From: JAWWPG01 sp963820035
Lineage (GTDB): Bacteria; Actinomycetota; Actinomycetes; Propionibacteriales; Nocardioidaceae
Assembly (NCBI GenBank): GCA_963820035.1
Contig: CAWFYK010000005.1
Span: 310,001-374,000 of the forward strand
Direction: 5' to 3'
Length of the DNA: 64,000 nt
Of the stretch, positions 42,282-51,200 are shown piece by piece. The first letter of the stretch is position 1, and every line of letters starts with the position of its first letter. A model generated the notes under the pieces. It saw only the letters and a list, made by a program, of their open reading frames with translations. It did no database searches and was not told the origin of the DNA. The translations under genes and the position numbers were made by a program.

Positions 42282-42323
42282 GCGAGAGTTCGCTGAGCCG
42301 AAGCGAGAGTTCGCTGAGCCGAA
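42282..42323 (+). repeat. perfect tandem duplication of a 21-bp unit before a stress protein gene
   Basis: Two identical copies (42282-42302, 42303-42323) starting GCGAGAGTTCGCTGAGCC. The second copy runs directly into AAGGAG, the ribosome binding site of the gene at 42334. Each copy holds GCGAGAGTTCGC, an inverted repeat (GCGA/TCGC) with a 4-nt loop. The CGAGAGTT core also occurs in the 22-bp arrays elsewhere. Confidence 0.9.
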
Positions 42324-42333
42324 GGAGTTTGCC

Positions 42334-43215
42334 ATGAACGGTTTGGTAACCCGAAGCATCGTCGTCGGTGTCGACGACTCGGCGGGGTCATCCGCCGCTA
42401 TCGCGTGGGCGGCATCGACCGCCGCGGCATACGGCTGCCCGATCATCCTCGCCCATGCCTACCCCGATATGAGCCACCCGACGACGCGGGGCTTCACCGT
42501 TCCTGACGACGAGCTTCGCGCGGAGGCGATGAAGATCCTCGGCCTGGCGGAGACCCATCTCAAAGAGCTGGGCGCGGCCACCGGCGAGCCGGGCAAGCAG
42601 GTCGCGGCCGGCCGGCCGGTCGACGTCCTGTCCGACATCTCGGACGGTGAGCGGATGCTCGTCGTCGGGCGCCGCGGGCGGCAGGGGTTCCTGGGAGCCC
42701 TGATGGGCTCCAGCGCCTTCGGGGTCGCCGAACACTCCCGCGTCCCCGTGGTCGTCGTACCGGACGGCTGGGACCCCGCGAGCCGCGCGAAAGGTCGAGT
42801 CTTCCTCGGCCTCGACGGTGTCACCACCGGTGATGCCGCCGTCGAGTTCGCATTCGAGTTCGCTTCGCAGACGGGCTCCGGCCTGACCTGTGTCAAGGTC
42901 TGCCCCTCGATCGACCCCTACGTCCCCGTGCAGGTCTACGCGCGCGAGAACGAGCGGTGGTTCGGTGATGAGCGACGCGCAATGGCGGAGCAGATCGCCG
43001 GCTGCCTGCAGAACTATCCCGACGTGGACGTCGAGTCCACCGTGGTCGGCGGTCAGGAGGTCGGCACCCTGCTCGACCTGAGCGCGGAGGCCCGACTCGT
43101 GGTCGTCGGCGGCAAGCCCCACGGGCGCTTCAGCGGGGCGCTCATCGGCTCTGTGGCGCGGGGGCTGCTGCACCACTCCGAGTGCCCGGTCACGGTCGTC
43201 CACAAGGCGACGTAG
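42334..43215 (+). CDS. universal stress protein, tandem UspA domains
   Basis: Two UspA domains in 293 residues: the first begins SIVVGVDDSAGSSAAIAWA and has the ATP-binding pattern VVGRRGRQGFLGALMGSSA; the second begins GRVFLGLDGVTTG and has VVGGKPHGRFSGALIGS. The G-X2-G-X9-G-(S/T) residues are present in both, so both may bind ATP. Mycobacterial tandem USPs of this type belong to the hypoxia (DosR) regulon; here a similar box lies upstream. AAGGAG sits 6 nt before the ATG. Confidence 0.93.
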   Translation: MNGLVTRSIVVGVDDSAGSSAAIAWAASTAAAYGCPIILAHAYPDMSHPTTRGFTVPDDELRAEAMKILGLAETHLKELGAATGEPGKQVAAGRPVDVLSDISDGERMLVVGRRGRQGFLGALMGSSAFGVAEHSRVPVVVVPDGWDPASRAKGRVFLGLDGVTTGDAAVEFAFEFASQTGSGLTCVKVCPSIDPYVPVQVYARENERWFGDERRAMAEQIAGCLQNYPDVDVESTVVGGQEVGTLLDLSAEARLVVVGGKPHGRFSGALIGSVARGLLHHSECPVTVVHKAT

Positions 43216-43263
43216 GCGTCGGTACGTCCCTCAGGAATCCTCCCCGTGCAACAGAGCGGGAGT

Positions 43264-44277
43264 TCAGGCGATCTCCACGACCGCTGACCCGGAGAGCCGA
43301 CCGGCCGCCAGGTCACCCAGTGCTCGGTCGACCGCATCGAACGGGTACGTCGTGATGTGCAGCCGGAGTGGGATCCGCGAGGCGATTCGGAGCAGCTCTT
43401 CGCCATCCCGCCTGGTGTTCGAGGTGACCGTGCGGAGGTCACGCTCGTTGAACAGGTGCGCTTGATACCCGAGCGGCGGAACGTCAGACATATGGATACC
43501 GGCCAGGGCCAGCGTGCCGCCTCGTCCGAGAGCGGCAAGGGCCGTCGGCACCAACTCGCCCGCCGGCGCGAACACGATCGCCGAGTCCAGCGACACCGGC
43601 GGCGCGTCCTGCGCGCCGGCGACGAAGCCGGCCCCGAGCTCCCGAGCGAGGTCGCGGTTGCCTTCTCCGCGGGTCATCACGTAGAGCTCGGCGCCCTCGG
43701 CGAGCGCGATCTGAGCGGTGATGTGAGCGCTCGAGCCGAAGCCGTAGATCCCCAGCCGGCCGCCGGGTGGCAGGTTCGCGCGCCGCAACGCGCGGTAGCC
43801 GATGATGCCGGCGCAGAGCAGTGGCGCGGCCTCCACCTCGGTGAACGCGTCCGGAATGCGGTAGGCGTACGCGGCGGGCACGGTCGCCAGCTCCGCCAGT
43901 CCGCCGTCTGCGTCCCACCCGGTGTACTGCGACCGGGGGCACAGGTTCTCCGCCCCCGAACGGCACCACCGACAGGTCCCGCAGGTCCGCCGTAACCAGG
44001 CGATCCCGACCCGCTCACCCTCGGAGAACCGGTCGGCCTGGGCCCCCCTCCCCACGACTGTTCCGACGACCTGGTGGCCCGGCACCACCCCGCGACGTCG
44101 CGGCAGCAGGTCTCCTTCGACCAGGTGCAGGTCGGTACGGCAGATCCCGCACGTGCGCACCCTCACCAAGATCTCGTCCGGCCCCGGGATCGGCGCCGGC
44201 CTGCTGGTCAACCTGAGCGGCAGCTGCGGCGCACGCGCCGGCTCGTCGAACGACCAGGCCGCCATCGTCTCGTTCAT
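43264..44277 (-). CDS. zinc-dependent alcohol dehydrogenase (AdhA-like)
   Basis: Medium-chain dehydrogenase/reductase. Catalytic zinc ligands CGICRTDLH (Cys, and His in GHQVVG); structural zinc cysteines CGTCRWCRSGAENLC; coenzyme fold LGIYGFGSSAHITAQIA. 337 residues from ATG 44277, which has GAGGTGA upstream; a TTG at 44301 would add eight. Sequence style fits NAD(P)-dependent alcohol dehydrogenases found beside stress proteins in actinobacteria. Divergent from the next USP gene, sharing a regulatory region with an inverted repeat. Confidence 0.92.
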   Translation of the reverse strand: MNETMAAWSFDEPARAPQLPLRLTSRPAPIPGPDEILVRVRTCGICRTDLHLVEGDLLPRRRGVVPGHQVVGTVVGRGAQADRFSEGERVGIAWLRRTCGTCRWCRSGAENLCPRSQYTGWDADGGLAELATVPAAYAYRIPDAFTEVEAAPLLCAGIIGYRALRRANLPPGGRLGIYGFGSSAHITAQIALAEGAELYVMTRGEGNRDLARELGAGFVAGAQDAPPVSLDSAIVFAPAGELVPTALAALGRGGTLALAGIHMSDVPPLGYQAHLFNERDLRTVTSNTRRDGEELLRIASRIPLRLHITTYPFDAVDRALGDLAAGRLSGSAVVEIA

Positions 44278-44353
44278 CGTCGTCACCTCGACGCCAGCCA
44301 ACCAGATGCACGTGTGAATTCGTCCGACGTTGCGCGCGGGTCTTGAGCGTGGA

Positions 44354-44400
44354 GGGACCGGACGAGTCCGAGGGGTGCGCGGTTCGTCCGGTCGAGTCCC
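44354..44400. promoter_or_regulatory. inverted repeat between divergent alcohol dehydrogenase and stress protein genes
   Basis: GACCGGACGA (44356-44365) and TCGTCCGGTC (44384-44393) are a perfect 10-bp inverted repeat with an 18-nt spacer. GGGACCGGACGAGTCC and CGAGTCCC-AAAGG within it resemble DosR-type half sites (GGGAC/GTCCC). Likely operator for both genes. Confidence 0.5.
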
Positions 44401-44452
44401 AAAGGCCCTTCGACTCTAGCGGCCGGCCGGTGTTCCCGGGTGTGATGGGGCT

Positions 44453-45346
44453 ATGACCGACGACGTTGTCTCGCCCCACCCGGTCCCGCCGCACACGATC
44501 GTGGTCGGCGTGGATGCCACGAAGTCCGCGCAGGATGCCGTGGTGTGGGCGGCCCGGGAGTCTGAACGCCGCGGCTCCGTCCTGGTGATGGTGCTGGCGG
44601 TGGAGGAACACCTCGACGGCGCCGCCGTGCCTGACGGCGCCGACTCGTCCGGGCCACTCGGGGAGGCGCGGGCCCTGCTCGGGCAGCTGTCCGACCTGGC
44701 CCACGAGGTGGCACCCGACATCGAGGTGCGACCGGACCTGATCGAGGGTTGGCCGGTGCCGGCGCTCGAGAAGGCGTCCCGGAGGGCCGACCTGCTCGTG
44801 GTCGGCAGTCACGGCGCGTCCCGGCTGAGCGTGGCCCTGTTGGGCTCCACGGCCGTTCAGCTCGCCGCCGGTGGCACCGCGCCGCTGGTGGTGGTGCGTG
44901 GCCCCGATCCCGAGGACTTTCCCGAGTCGGGAAACCTTCCGGTCGTCGTCGGACTCGACGACTCCGCCGCGGCTCTGAGGGCGGCGGACTTCGCTGCCGT
45001 GGAGGCGGCGTACGCTCACTCGCCGGTGGTGGTCGTGCACGTCGCGCAGGACCCGGCACGCGACAAGGCCTCCGCAGAGGCTTTCGAACGCGTCGTGGCG
45101 GCGAACCCCGGGCTGGACATCCGCTACCGGCATGTCTCGGGGCACGTAGCCGCCGCCCTCGTCGACTGCTCCGCGGGGGCGCGTCTGCTGGTGACCGGGT
45201 CCCGCGCTCACGGCGGTATGGCCTTGCTGCGAGGATCGGTAAGCCAGACCCTGATCCGGAAGTCACCGTGTCCGCTCGCGGTCATCCCGCCGACGATGCC
45301 GATCGGCGAGAGCCCCTCGACGGTTTCCACCGACCCTCCGGCGTGA
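44453..45346 (+). CDS. universal stress protein, tandem UspA domains
   Basis: Second tandem USP, 297 residues. Domain one: HTIVVGVDATKSAQDAVVWA, VVGSHGASRLSVALLGSTA; domain two: PVVVGLDDSAAALRAADFA, VTGSRAHGGMALLRGSVSQ. The ATP-binding glycines are intact in the first domain and slightly altered in the second. It is 23 nt upstream of the acetyltransferase/acyl-CoA synthetase-like gene and probably cotranscribed with it. Confidence 0.93.
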   Translation: MTDDVVSPHPVPPHTIVVGVDATKSAQDAVVWAARESERRGSVLVMVLAVEEHLDGAAVPDGADSSGPLGEARALLGQLSDLAHEVAPDIEVRPDLIEGWPVPALEKASRRADLLVVGSHGASRLSVALLGSTAVQLAAGGTAPLVVVRGPDPEDFPESGNLPVVVGLDDSAAALRAADFAAVEAAYAHSPVVVVHVAQDPARDKASAEAFERVVAANPGLDIRYRHVSGHVAAALVDCSAGARLLVTGSRAHGGMALLRGSVSQTLIRKSPCPLAVIPPTMPIGESPSTVSTDPPA

Positions 45347-45369
45347 CACCAGCACCCGAGGACTGAGCG

Positions 45370-48099
45370 ATGACACAACCCCCGGACACGTCAACGGAGC
45401 AGCCGGACCCACCCGCGTCCACCGGTTACCGGATCGAGGCGCTCCTTGCCGATGGCCGTGTCGTCTCGATCCGCAGCCTCGAGCCCGACGACGGGAAGGC
45501 CCTGCGCCTGCTGCACGACGCGGCGTCCGACAGCAGTCTCTACTTCCGGTTCTTCTCCCTGAACCGGTCGGCCGCTCAGGCATACGTCGAGCACGTGCTG
45601 AAGGCGCCCCGGGCCAGCCGGTCGGCCCTGGTTGCCGTGTGCGCCGGAGAGGTCGTCGGCTTCGCCGTCGCCGAGCGCCTCGACTGGCACTCGGCCGAGA
45701 TCTCGTTCCTGGTCAGCGACAACCTGCAGGGCCTCGGGGTGGGCACCTTGCTGCTCGAGCACCTGGCCGCTCGCCAGCACAACGAGGGCGTCGTCGAGTT
45801 CATCGCCGAGGTGCTCTCCACCAACACGGCGATGCTGCACGTGCTCCGGGACGCGGGTTTCACCTATGAGCAGGAGAACGACAGCGGTTCCGTGACGATG
45901 CATCTGTCCACGGAGTCGACGGCGACGGCAGTGGCCGCCGCTGACAGCCGAGAGCGAAAGGCCGAACGGGCCTCGCTCCGCGCACTGTTCCAGCCCTCGT
46001 CAGTGGCAGTCGCCGGGGCCGGTCGCGACCGCGGGGGCGTGGGCCGTGAGACGCTCGAGAACATCGGCGCGCACGGTTTCACCGGCCGGCTGTATGCCGT
46101 GAACCCCGCGGCCGAGAAGATCGGCGACGTCACCAGCTACGCGAGCTTCGCCGCTCTCCCGGAGGTCGTCGACCTGGCGGTGATCGCCGTTCCGGCCGAG
46201 CAGGCGGTCGAGGTGGCACGGGAGGCCGGTCGGGCCGGTACGCGCGTGGCGGTGGTGCTCAGCAACGGGTTCAGCGAGTCCAGTGCCGAGGGGGAGCGCC
46301 TTCAGCGGCTGCTTCTCGAGGACGCCCGCCGCCACGGCATGCGGCTGATCGGGCCGAACTGCCTGGGTGTGGCCGTCAACCACCGGGACGTCCGGCTCGA
46401 TGCCACGTTCGCCTCCTGCTCCATCCGGCCCGGCGGACTGGCCATCGCATCACAGTCCGGCGGCGTCGGGATGGCTCTCCTGGACGCGGCCCGCCGGGCT
46501 GACCTCGGCGCTCACTCCTTCGTCTCACTCGGCAACAAGGCCGACGTCTCGGGCAACGACCTGCTCATGGCGTGGACCGACGACGACGAGGTCACGGCGG
46601 GGGCGCTTTATCTCGAGTCGTTCGGCAACCCCCGCAAGTTCGCCCGGCTGGCCCGGCGGTTCGCGGAGCGGAAGCCACTGTTCACCGTCGTGGGTGGGCG
46701 CTCCGAGAGTGGTCGCCGAGCCGGGGCGTCGTACACCTCGGTCGGTGCGACGCCTGATGTTGCGATCGACGCGCTGCTCGCCCACTCCGGGATCATCCAG
46801 GCACGCGACATGGACGATCTCGTCAACACGGCGAAGCTGCTGGGCAGCCAGCCGCTTCCCGTAGGCCCGAGGCTGGCAGTGGTGGGCAACGCCGGCGGCA
46901 TGGGCATCCTCGCGGCCGACGCGGCGCACGAGAACGGTCTCGTCGTGACCCAGCTGTCTCGGGCTCTGCAGGGACGACTCCGGGCCCGAGTCCAGGGTGC
47001 TGCGGGCGTGGCGAACCCTATCGACGTGGGTGCGGCGGCGACGGCCGAGGGTTTCCAGGCCTGCCTGACCGCGCTGCTCCCCTCCGGCGAGGTCGACGCG
47101 GTGCTCGTCATGGTCGCCGAAACTGCGGTCACCGACGTCTCAGCGATCCTCACGGCGATCGAGACGACGGTCACGATCTCGCCGGGGATCCCGGTGGCCG
47201 TGTGCCCGATCGGTGACTACCCGACCTCGCTCGGAGCGGGGACTGGGCTCACGTTCCTCGACTCGTGCGAGGCCGCGACGTTGGCGTTCGCCCACGCGGC
47301 CCGTTACGCGGCCTGGCGCGAGGCCCCCGCTGGTGAGCTCGTGGTCATCGACCCGAGCATCCGCGAGGAGGCGCAGGAGCTGATCCGCACCGTCGTGACG
47401 GAGGATGGGGCCGGCTGGCTGAGTCCGGAGACCTGGCGACGCCTGCTGACTCTCTACGGCGTGCCGTGCGGTGTCGGCATCGTGGCCTCGTCGGCGAGTG
47501 AGGCGGTCGAGGCGGCCGAGGAGGTCGGCTACCCCGTCGTCCTGAAGGTGGCGGATCCGGGCGTCGTGCACAAGACCGAAGCGGGACTCGTGGCGATGGG
47601 GCTGGAGGACGCTGCACAGGTCAAGCGGACCTATCGGCACTTCGCCGAGGTGTTGGGGCGCGACCACACGCCCGTGCTGGTCGAGTCCCAGGCGCGGGGC
47701 GGGGTGGAGCTCGCTCTCGGATCCGTCCGGGACCCGAGCTTCGGGCCGCTCGTCACGGTGGGCTTCGGTGGGGCTACCACCGACGTCTGGAACGACCGGA
47801 TCTACCTGCTTCCCCCGGTGACCGACCTCGATGCGAACCGGGCGCTGCGGAAGCTCCGGATCTGGCCATTGCTGCAGGGGTTCCGGGGAGCGCCTGCGGC
47901 TGACGTCGCGGCTGCGACCCGGGTCGTCCAGGCGGTGGCGAGGCTCGTCGTCGACGTTCCCGAGATCGCCGAGCTCGACCTCAACCCGGTCATTGCGCAG
48001 CAGCACGGCGTGATCTGCGTCGATGCCAAGATCCGGCTGACTGTCGTCGCAGACTCTCCCGACCAGCCCTACGCACCCCACCTTCGGGACAGCCGCTGA
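45370..48099 (+). CDS. GNAT domain fused to ADP-forming acyl-CoA synthetase-like region; probable protein lysine acetyltransferase
   Basis: 909 residues. Residues 20-180 are a GNAT domain (SIRSLEPDDGKALRLLHDA; motif A LVSDNLQGLGVGTLLLEHL). Residues 205-680 resemble the CoA-binding and ligase parts of NDP-forming acyl-CoA synthetases (SSVAVAGAGRDRG, ASQSGGVGMALLDAA), and 690-905 are the ATP-grasp part (LYGVPCGVGIVASS, PVVLKVADPGVVHKTEAGLV, ELDLNPV). In working ADP-forming enzymes a phosphohistidine sits in a S-H-T-G loop; here the same loop reads ASYTS with Tyr455, so succinyl-CoA-synthetase chemistry is unlikely. This is the design of Pat-type acetyltransferases that inactivate AMP-forming acyl-CoA synthetases, with GNAT at the N-terminus; such a synthetase is encoded 1.2 kb away. 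Confidence 0.9.
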   Translation: MTQPPDTSTEQPDPPASTGYRIEALLADGRVVSIRSLEPDDGKALRLLHDAASDSSLYFRFFSLNRSAAQAYVEHVLKAPRASRSALVAVCAGEVVGFAVAERLDWHSAEISFLVSDNLQGLGVGTLLLEHLAARQHNEGVVEFIAEVLSTNTAMLHVLRDAGFTYEQENDSGSVTMHLSTESTATAVAAADSRERKAERASLRALFQPSSVAVAGAGRDRGGVGRETLENIGAHGFTGRLYAVNPAAEKIGDVTSYASFAALPEVVDLAVIAVPAEQAVEVAREAGRAGTRVAVVLSNGFSESSAEGERLQRLLLEDARRHGMRLIGPNCLGVAVNHRDVRLDATFASCSIRPGGLAIASQSGGVGMALLDAARRADLGAHSFVSLGNKADVSGNDLLMAWTDDDEVTAGALYLESFGNPRKFARLARRFAERKPLFTVVGGRSESGRRAGASYTSVGATPDVAIDALLAHSGIIQARDMDDLVNTAKLLGSQPLPVGPRLAVVGNAGGMGILAADAAHENGLVVTQLSRALQGRLRARVQGAAGVANPIDVGAAATAEGFQACLTALLPSGEVDAVLVMVAETAVTDVSAILTAIETTVTISPGIPVAVCPIGDYPTSLGAGTGLTFLDSCEAATLAFAHAARYAAWREAPAGELVVIDPSIREEAQELIRTVVTEDGAGWLSPETWRRLLTLYGVPCGVGIVASSASEAVEAAEEVGYPVVLKVADPGVVHKTEAGLVAMGLEDAAQVKRTYRHFAEVLGRDHTPVLVESQARGGVELALGSVRDPSFGPLVTVGFGGATTDVWNDRIYLLPPVTDLDANRALRKLRIWPLLQGFRGAPAADVAAATRVVQAVARLVVDVPEIAELDLNPVIAQQHGVICVDAKIRLTVVADSPDQPYAPHLRDSR

Positions 48100-48150
48100 C
48101 GTCCTTGCGGTCAGGGCGTCGCCTGGCATCGCCATGCCGTGCCTGTTGAA

Positions 48151-48188
48151 GGTGCCGCGCGGGTCGCGGCAGAGACCCGCGCGGCACC
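48151..48188. terminator. bidirectional terminator hairpin
   Basis: A perfect 15-bp GC-rich inverted repeat (48151-48165 and 48174-48188) with an 8-nt loop lies between the convergent acetyltransferase and stress protein genes. No T-run, as is common for actinobacterial terminators. Confidence 0.8.
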
Positions 48189-48198
48189 GATCGGGGGG

Positions 48199-49113
48199 TC
48201 AGCCGTCGTGAGGTACGACCTCGTGAACGGGAACGACGATGACGGGGCATTGAGCATGAGTGAGCATGCCGGCGGTCGTCGATCCGACCACCAAGGCGTG
48301 CATTCGGCTGGCCTTGTGACCACCGACGACGATCGCCTGGGCGCTCTCCGACTCCTCTGCCAGGGTGCCCACGATGTGGCCCTGGTGGACGACCTCGACG
48401 ATCTCCAGGTCGGGGAACTTGCTACGCCACGGCTCGACGGCCGCGCGGACAAGCTCGCCGGCATCGGTGCGCCAGACGGCCATCCCGCCATGAGCAACGG
48501 TGGTCTCGGCCGTGAAGAAGGGCTCTTGGCCCCACACGTTCACGACGCGCAGAGGGACGCCGGCCAGGCCCGCCAGGTCGACGGCCAGCTCCAGCGCAGC
48601 GTCGCTTGCGGGGGTCCCGTCGACCCCGACGACGACGGGCTGTCCGGTGTGGCTTCGGGCGTCCCACTCCTTCGGCACGACCACCGTGGGGACGGTCGCC
48701 TGGTTGGCGACCGCGGACGAGACGGAGCCGAGCAGGATGCGGCTGAACCTGCCGTGGCCGCGACGCCCGAGGACGAGCATGTTCGCTCCCTCGGCCGCGT
48801 GACGAAGCGTCCGTGCGGGGTGGCCGTACTGCTTGTGCGGGATGACCTGGACGCTCGGGTGCGTCTCGGCAACGGCATCCATCGCCGGAGCGACCGCGAG
48901 GTTGGCCATCATCTTGATCTCGGTGGTGGACACATAGGGACTGGTGCGCATCGCCTCGTCCACCACATACAGCAGCTCGAGCGGTACACCTCGGACTGCG
49001 GCGGCTTCCGCCGCCCACTGGACGGCGGGCGCGTTCGCCGATGATCCGTCAACGGCGACGACGACACGTGGGGTGTGGTCAGTCGGCTGGGCATCGTGGT
49101 CGTGGGCACTCAT
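48199..49113 (-). CDS. universal stress protein, tandem UspA domains
   Basis: Third tandem USP, 304 residues. Domain one: RVVVAVDGSSANAPAVQWAA, VLGRRGHGRFSRILLGSVS; domain two: PVVVGVDGTPASDAALELA, VVGGHKASRMHALVVGSTT. ATP-binding motifs present in both. ATG with GGAGGTGCGAG upstream. It diverges from the acyl-CoA synthetase gene; the 153-bp gap between them holds a dyad and a GGGACC/GACCC motif. Confidence 0.93.
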   Translation of the reverse strand: MSAHDHDAQPTDHTPRVVVAVDGSSANAPAVQWAAEAAAVRGVPLELLYVVDEAMRTSPYVSTTEIKMMANLAVAPAMDAVAETHPSVQVIPHKQYGHPARTLRHAAEGANMLVLGRRGHGRFSRILLGSVSSAVANQATVPTVVVPKEWDARSHTGQPVVVGVDGTPASDAALELAVDLAGLAGVPLRVVNVWGQEPFFTAETTVAHGGMAVWRTDAGELVRAAVEPWRSKFPDLEIVEVVHQGHIVGTLAEESESAQAIVVGGHKASRMHALVVGSTTAGMLTHAQCPVIVVPVHEVVPHDG

Positions 49114-49186
49114 CTCGCACCTCCGGGTGATTCTTCACCTCCAACTGTCGTCGCGGATACTCCGTTTTGTCAGGGTCGGAGGTCCC

Positions 49187-49222
49187 TTCCCTTCGTAGGC
49201 GAATGGCCTTACGAATGGGGAA
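49187..49222. promoter_or_regulatory. dyad between divergent stress protein and acyl-CoA synthetase genes
   Basis: TTCCCTTCGTAGGC (49187-49200) and GCCTTACGAATGGGGAA (49206-49222) are inverted copies differing by three single-base insertions, around the centre GAATG. A perfect 12-bp palindrome TGGGCATGCCCA follows at 49226-49237. Probable operator region. Confidence 0.5.
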
Positions 49223-49266
49223 GGATGGGCATGCCCAGATGCCCCAGCCTGCTGAAAGGTTGCCGG

Positions 49267-51153
49267 ATGAGTAGCTACCAGGAGATCTACCAGGCCAGTC
49301 TCGCCGACCCCGATGCGTTCTGGGGTGGGCAGGCCGGACTCGTTGACTGGTTCAACCGGCCCACGACGACGCTCGACACGTCCCGGCCGCCGTTCTTCCG
49401 CTGGTACGCCGGAGGCACGCTCAACACCTGCTACAACGCCCTCGACCGGCATGTCATCGCGGGTCATGGCGACCGAGCGGCCTTGATCTACGACAGCCCC
49501 GTGACCAGCGCGAAGCGCACCTACACGTACGCCGAGCTCCTCGAGGAGGTGGCCTCCTTCGCCGGGGCCTTGCGGAGCTTCGGAGTCGAGAAGGGCGAGC
49601 GGGTGGTCATCTACATGCCGATGGTTCCCGAGACGGTGATCGCCATGCTGGCGTGTGCCCGCATCGGCGCCGTGCACTCCGTCGTCTTCGGGGGGTTCGC
49701 CGCCGCCGAGCTCGCCGTGCGCATCGACGACGCCAAGCCGGTGGTCGTCGTCTCGGCGTCGTGCGGGGTCGAGCACAGCCGCGTCATCGACTACGCACCG
49801 CTGCTCAACCGCGCGCTCGACATCGCAGAGCACGAGCCGCGGGTGTGCATCATCAAGCAGCGCGAAGAGTCCCTCGCCCCGCTGGTCGAAGGGCGTGACG
49901 TGACCTGGTCGACGGCCATGGCGGCCGGGCGGCTCGAACCGGCCGGTGCGGTTCCCGTCGACGCGACCGACCCGCTTTACGTGCTCTATACGTCGGGCAC
50001 GACCGGCAAGCCCAAGGGCATCGTGCGCGACAACGGCGGGCACGCCGTGGCCCTGTCGTGGTCGATGCCGAACATCTTCGACGTTGCGCCGGGTGAGGTG
50101 TGGTGGGCCGCCTCGGACGTGGGCTGGGTGGTCGGCCACTCCTACATCGTCTACGCGCCGTTGCTTGTCGGGGCGACGACGATGCTCTATGAGGGCAAGC
50201 CGGTGGGGACGCCGGACGCGGGGGCGTTCTGGCGGGTCGTGTCCGAGCACGGGGTCACCGGTCTGTTCACGGCGCCGACCGCGATCCGCGCGATCAAGAA
50301 GGAGGACCCCGATGGCGCGCTGATCGCCGACTATGACCTCTCCTCGCTGCGCAACCTCTTCCTCGCTGGAGAGCGACTCGACCCGGACACCTATGAGTGG
50401 GCCAGTGCGAAGCTGGGGATCCCGGTCGTCGACAACTGGTGGCAGACCGAGACGGGGTGGCCGATCGTCGCGAACCCGCGCGGGGTGGACCCGCTGCCGG
50501 TCAAGGCAGGCTCGCCCTCCGTCCCGATGCCAGGCTACGACATCCGAATCCTCGACGAGCATGGCAACGCGCTCGGGCCGAACCGGGAGGGTGCGATCTG
50601 CCTGCACCTGCCCCTCCCGCCGGGCACGCTGCCCACGCTCTGGAAGGACGACGATCGTTACGTGTCGTCGTACCTCAACGCCTACGAAGGGCACTACCTG
50701 TCAGGGGACGGCGGCTACATCGACGACGACGGCTACGTCTATGTCATGGGTCGCACCGACGATGTGATCAATGTGGCGGGTCACCGTCTCTCCACCGGGT
50801 CGATGGAGGCCGTGATCGCCCAGCACCCCGACGTGGCCGAGTGCGCCGTCATCGGTGCGGCCGACTCGCTCAAGGGGCAGACACCACGCGGGTTCGTGGT
50901 GCTCAAGGCTGGTCACGACATCGATCCCGACGAGCTCGCCCGTCAGCTGATCGCAGCGGTCCGCAACGAAGTCGGGCCGGTCGCCGCGTTCAAGGACGTC
51001 TCCGTCGTCCCGGGGCTCCCCAAGACCCGTTCGGGCAAGATCCTCCGCAAGACCATGCGCCAGATCGCGGACGGCGAGGACCCGACACCGCCGTCGACCA
51101 TCGAGGACCTGGGCGTCCTCGACGCCATCCGACCCGCCCTCCATCGCGACTGA
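49267..51153 (+). CDS. AMP-forming propionyl-/acetyl-CoA synthetase (PrpE/ACSS3-like)
   Basis: Adenylate-forming ligase, 628 residues. N-terminal ACS domain (YQEIYQASLADPDAFWGGQA), P-loop-like YTSGTTGKPKGIVRD, WWQTETGWP, and the C-terminal catalytic lysine in KTRSGKILRK, the lysine whose acetylation silences these enzymes. RDNGGHAVALSWSM after the ATP motif is characteristic of the propionyl-CoA synthetase branch rather than Acs. ATG 49267 has GAAAGG upstream. Neighbouring Pat-like protein suggests post-translational control. Confidence 0.92.
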   Translation: MSSYQEIYQASLADPDAFWGGQAGLVDWFNRPTTTLDTSRPPFFRWYAGGTLNTCYNALDRHVIAGHGDRAALIYDSPVTSAKRTYTYAELLEEVASFAGALRSFGVEKGERVVIYMPMVPETVIAMLACARIGAVHSVVFGGFAAAELAVRIDDAKPVVVVSASCGVEHSRVIDYAPLLNRALDIAEHEPRVCIIKQREESLAPLVEGRDVTWSTAMAAGRLEPAGAVPVDATDPLYVLYTSGTTGKPKGIVRDNGGHAVALSWSMPNIFDVAPGEVWWAASDVGWVVGHSYIVYAPLLVGATTMLYEGKPVGTPDAGAFWRVVSEHGVTGLFTAPTAIRAIKKEDPDGALIADYDLSSLRNLFLAGERLDPDTYEWASAKLGIPVVDNWWQTETGWPIVANPRGVDPLPVKAGSPSVPMPGYDIRILDEHGNALGPNREGAICLHLPLPPGTLPTLWKDDDRYVSSYLNAYEGHYLSGDGGYIDDDGYVYVMGRTDDVINVAGHRLSTGSMEAVIAQHPDVAECAVIGAADSLKGQTPRGFVVLKAGHDIDPDELARQLIAAVRNEVGPVAAFKDVSVVPGLPKTRSGKILRKTMRQIADGEDPTPPSTIEDLGVLDAIRPALHRD

Positions 51154-51200
51154 CGCCAGCCGTTCGCCTCACCGGTCACGGTGCGGTCCTCGCTGCGGTC

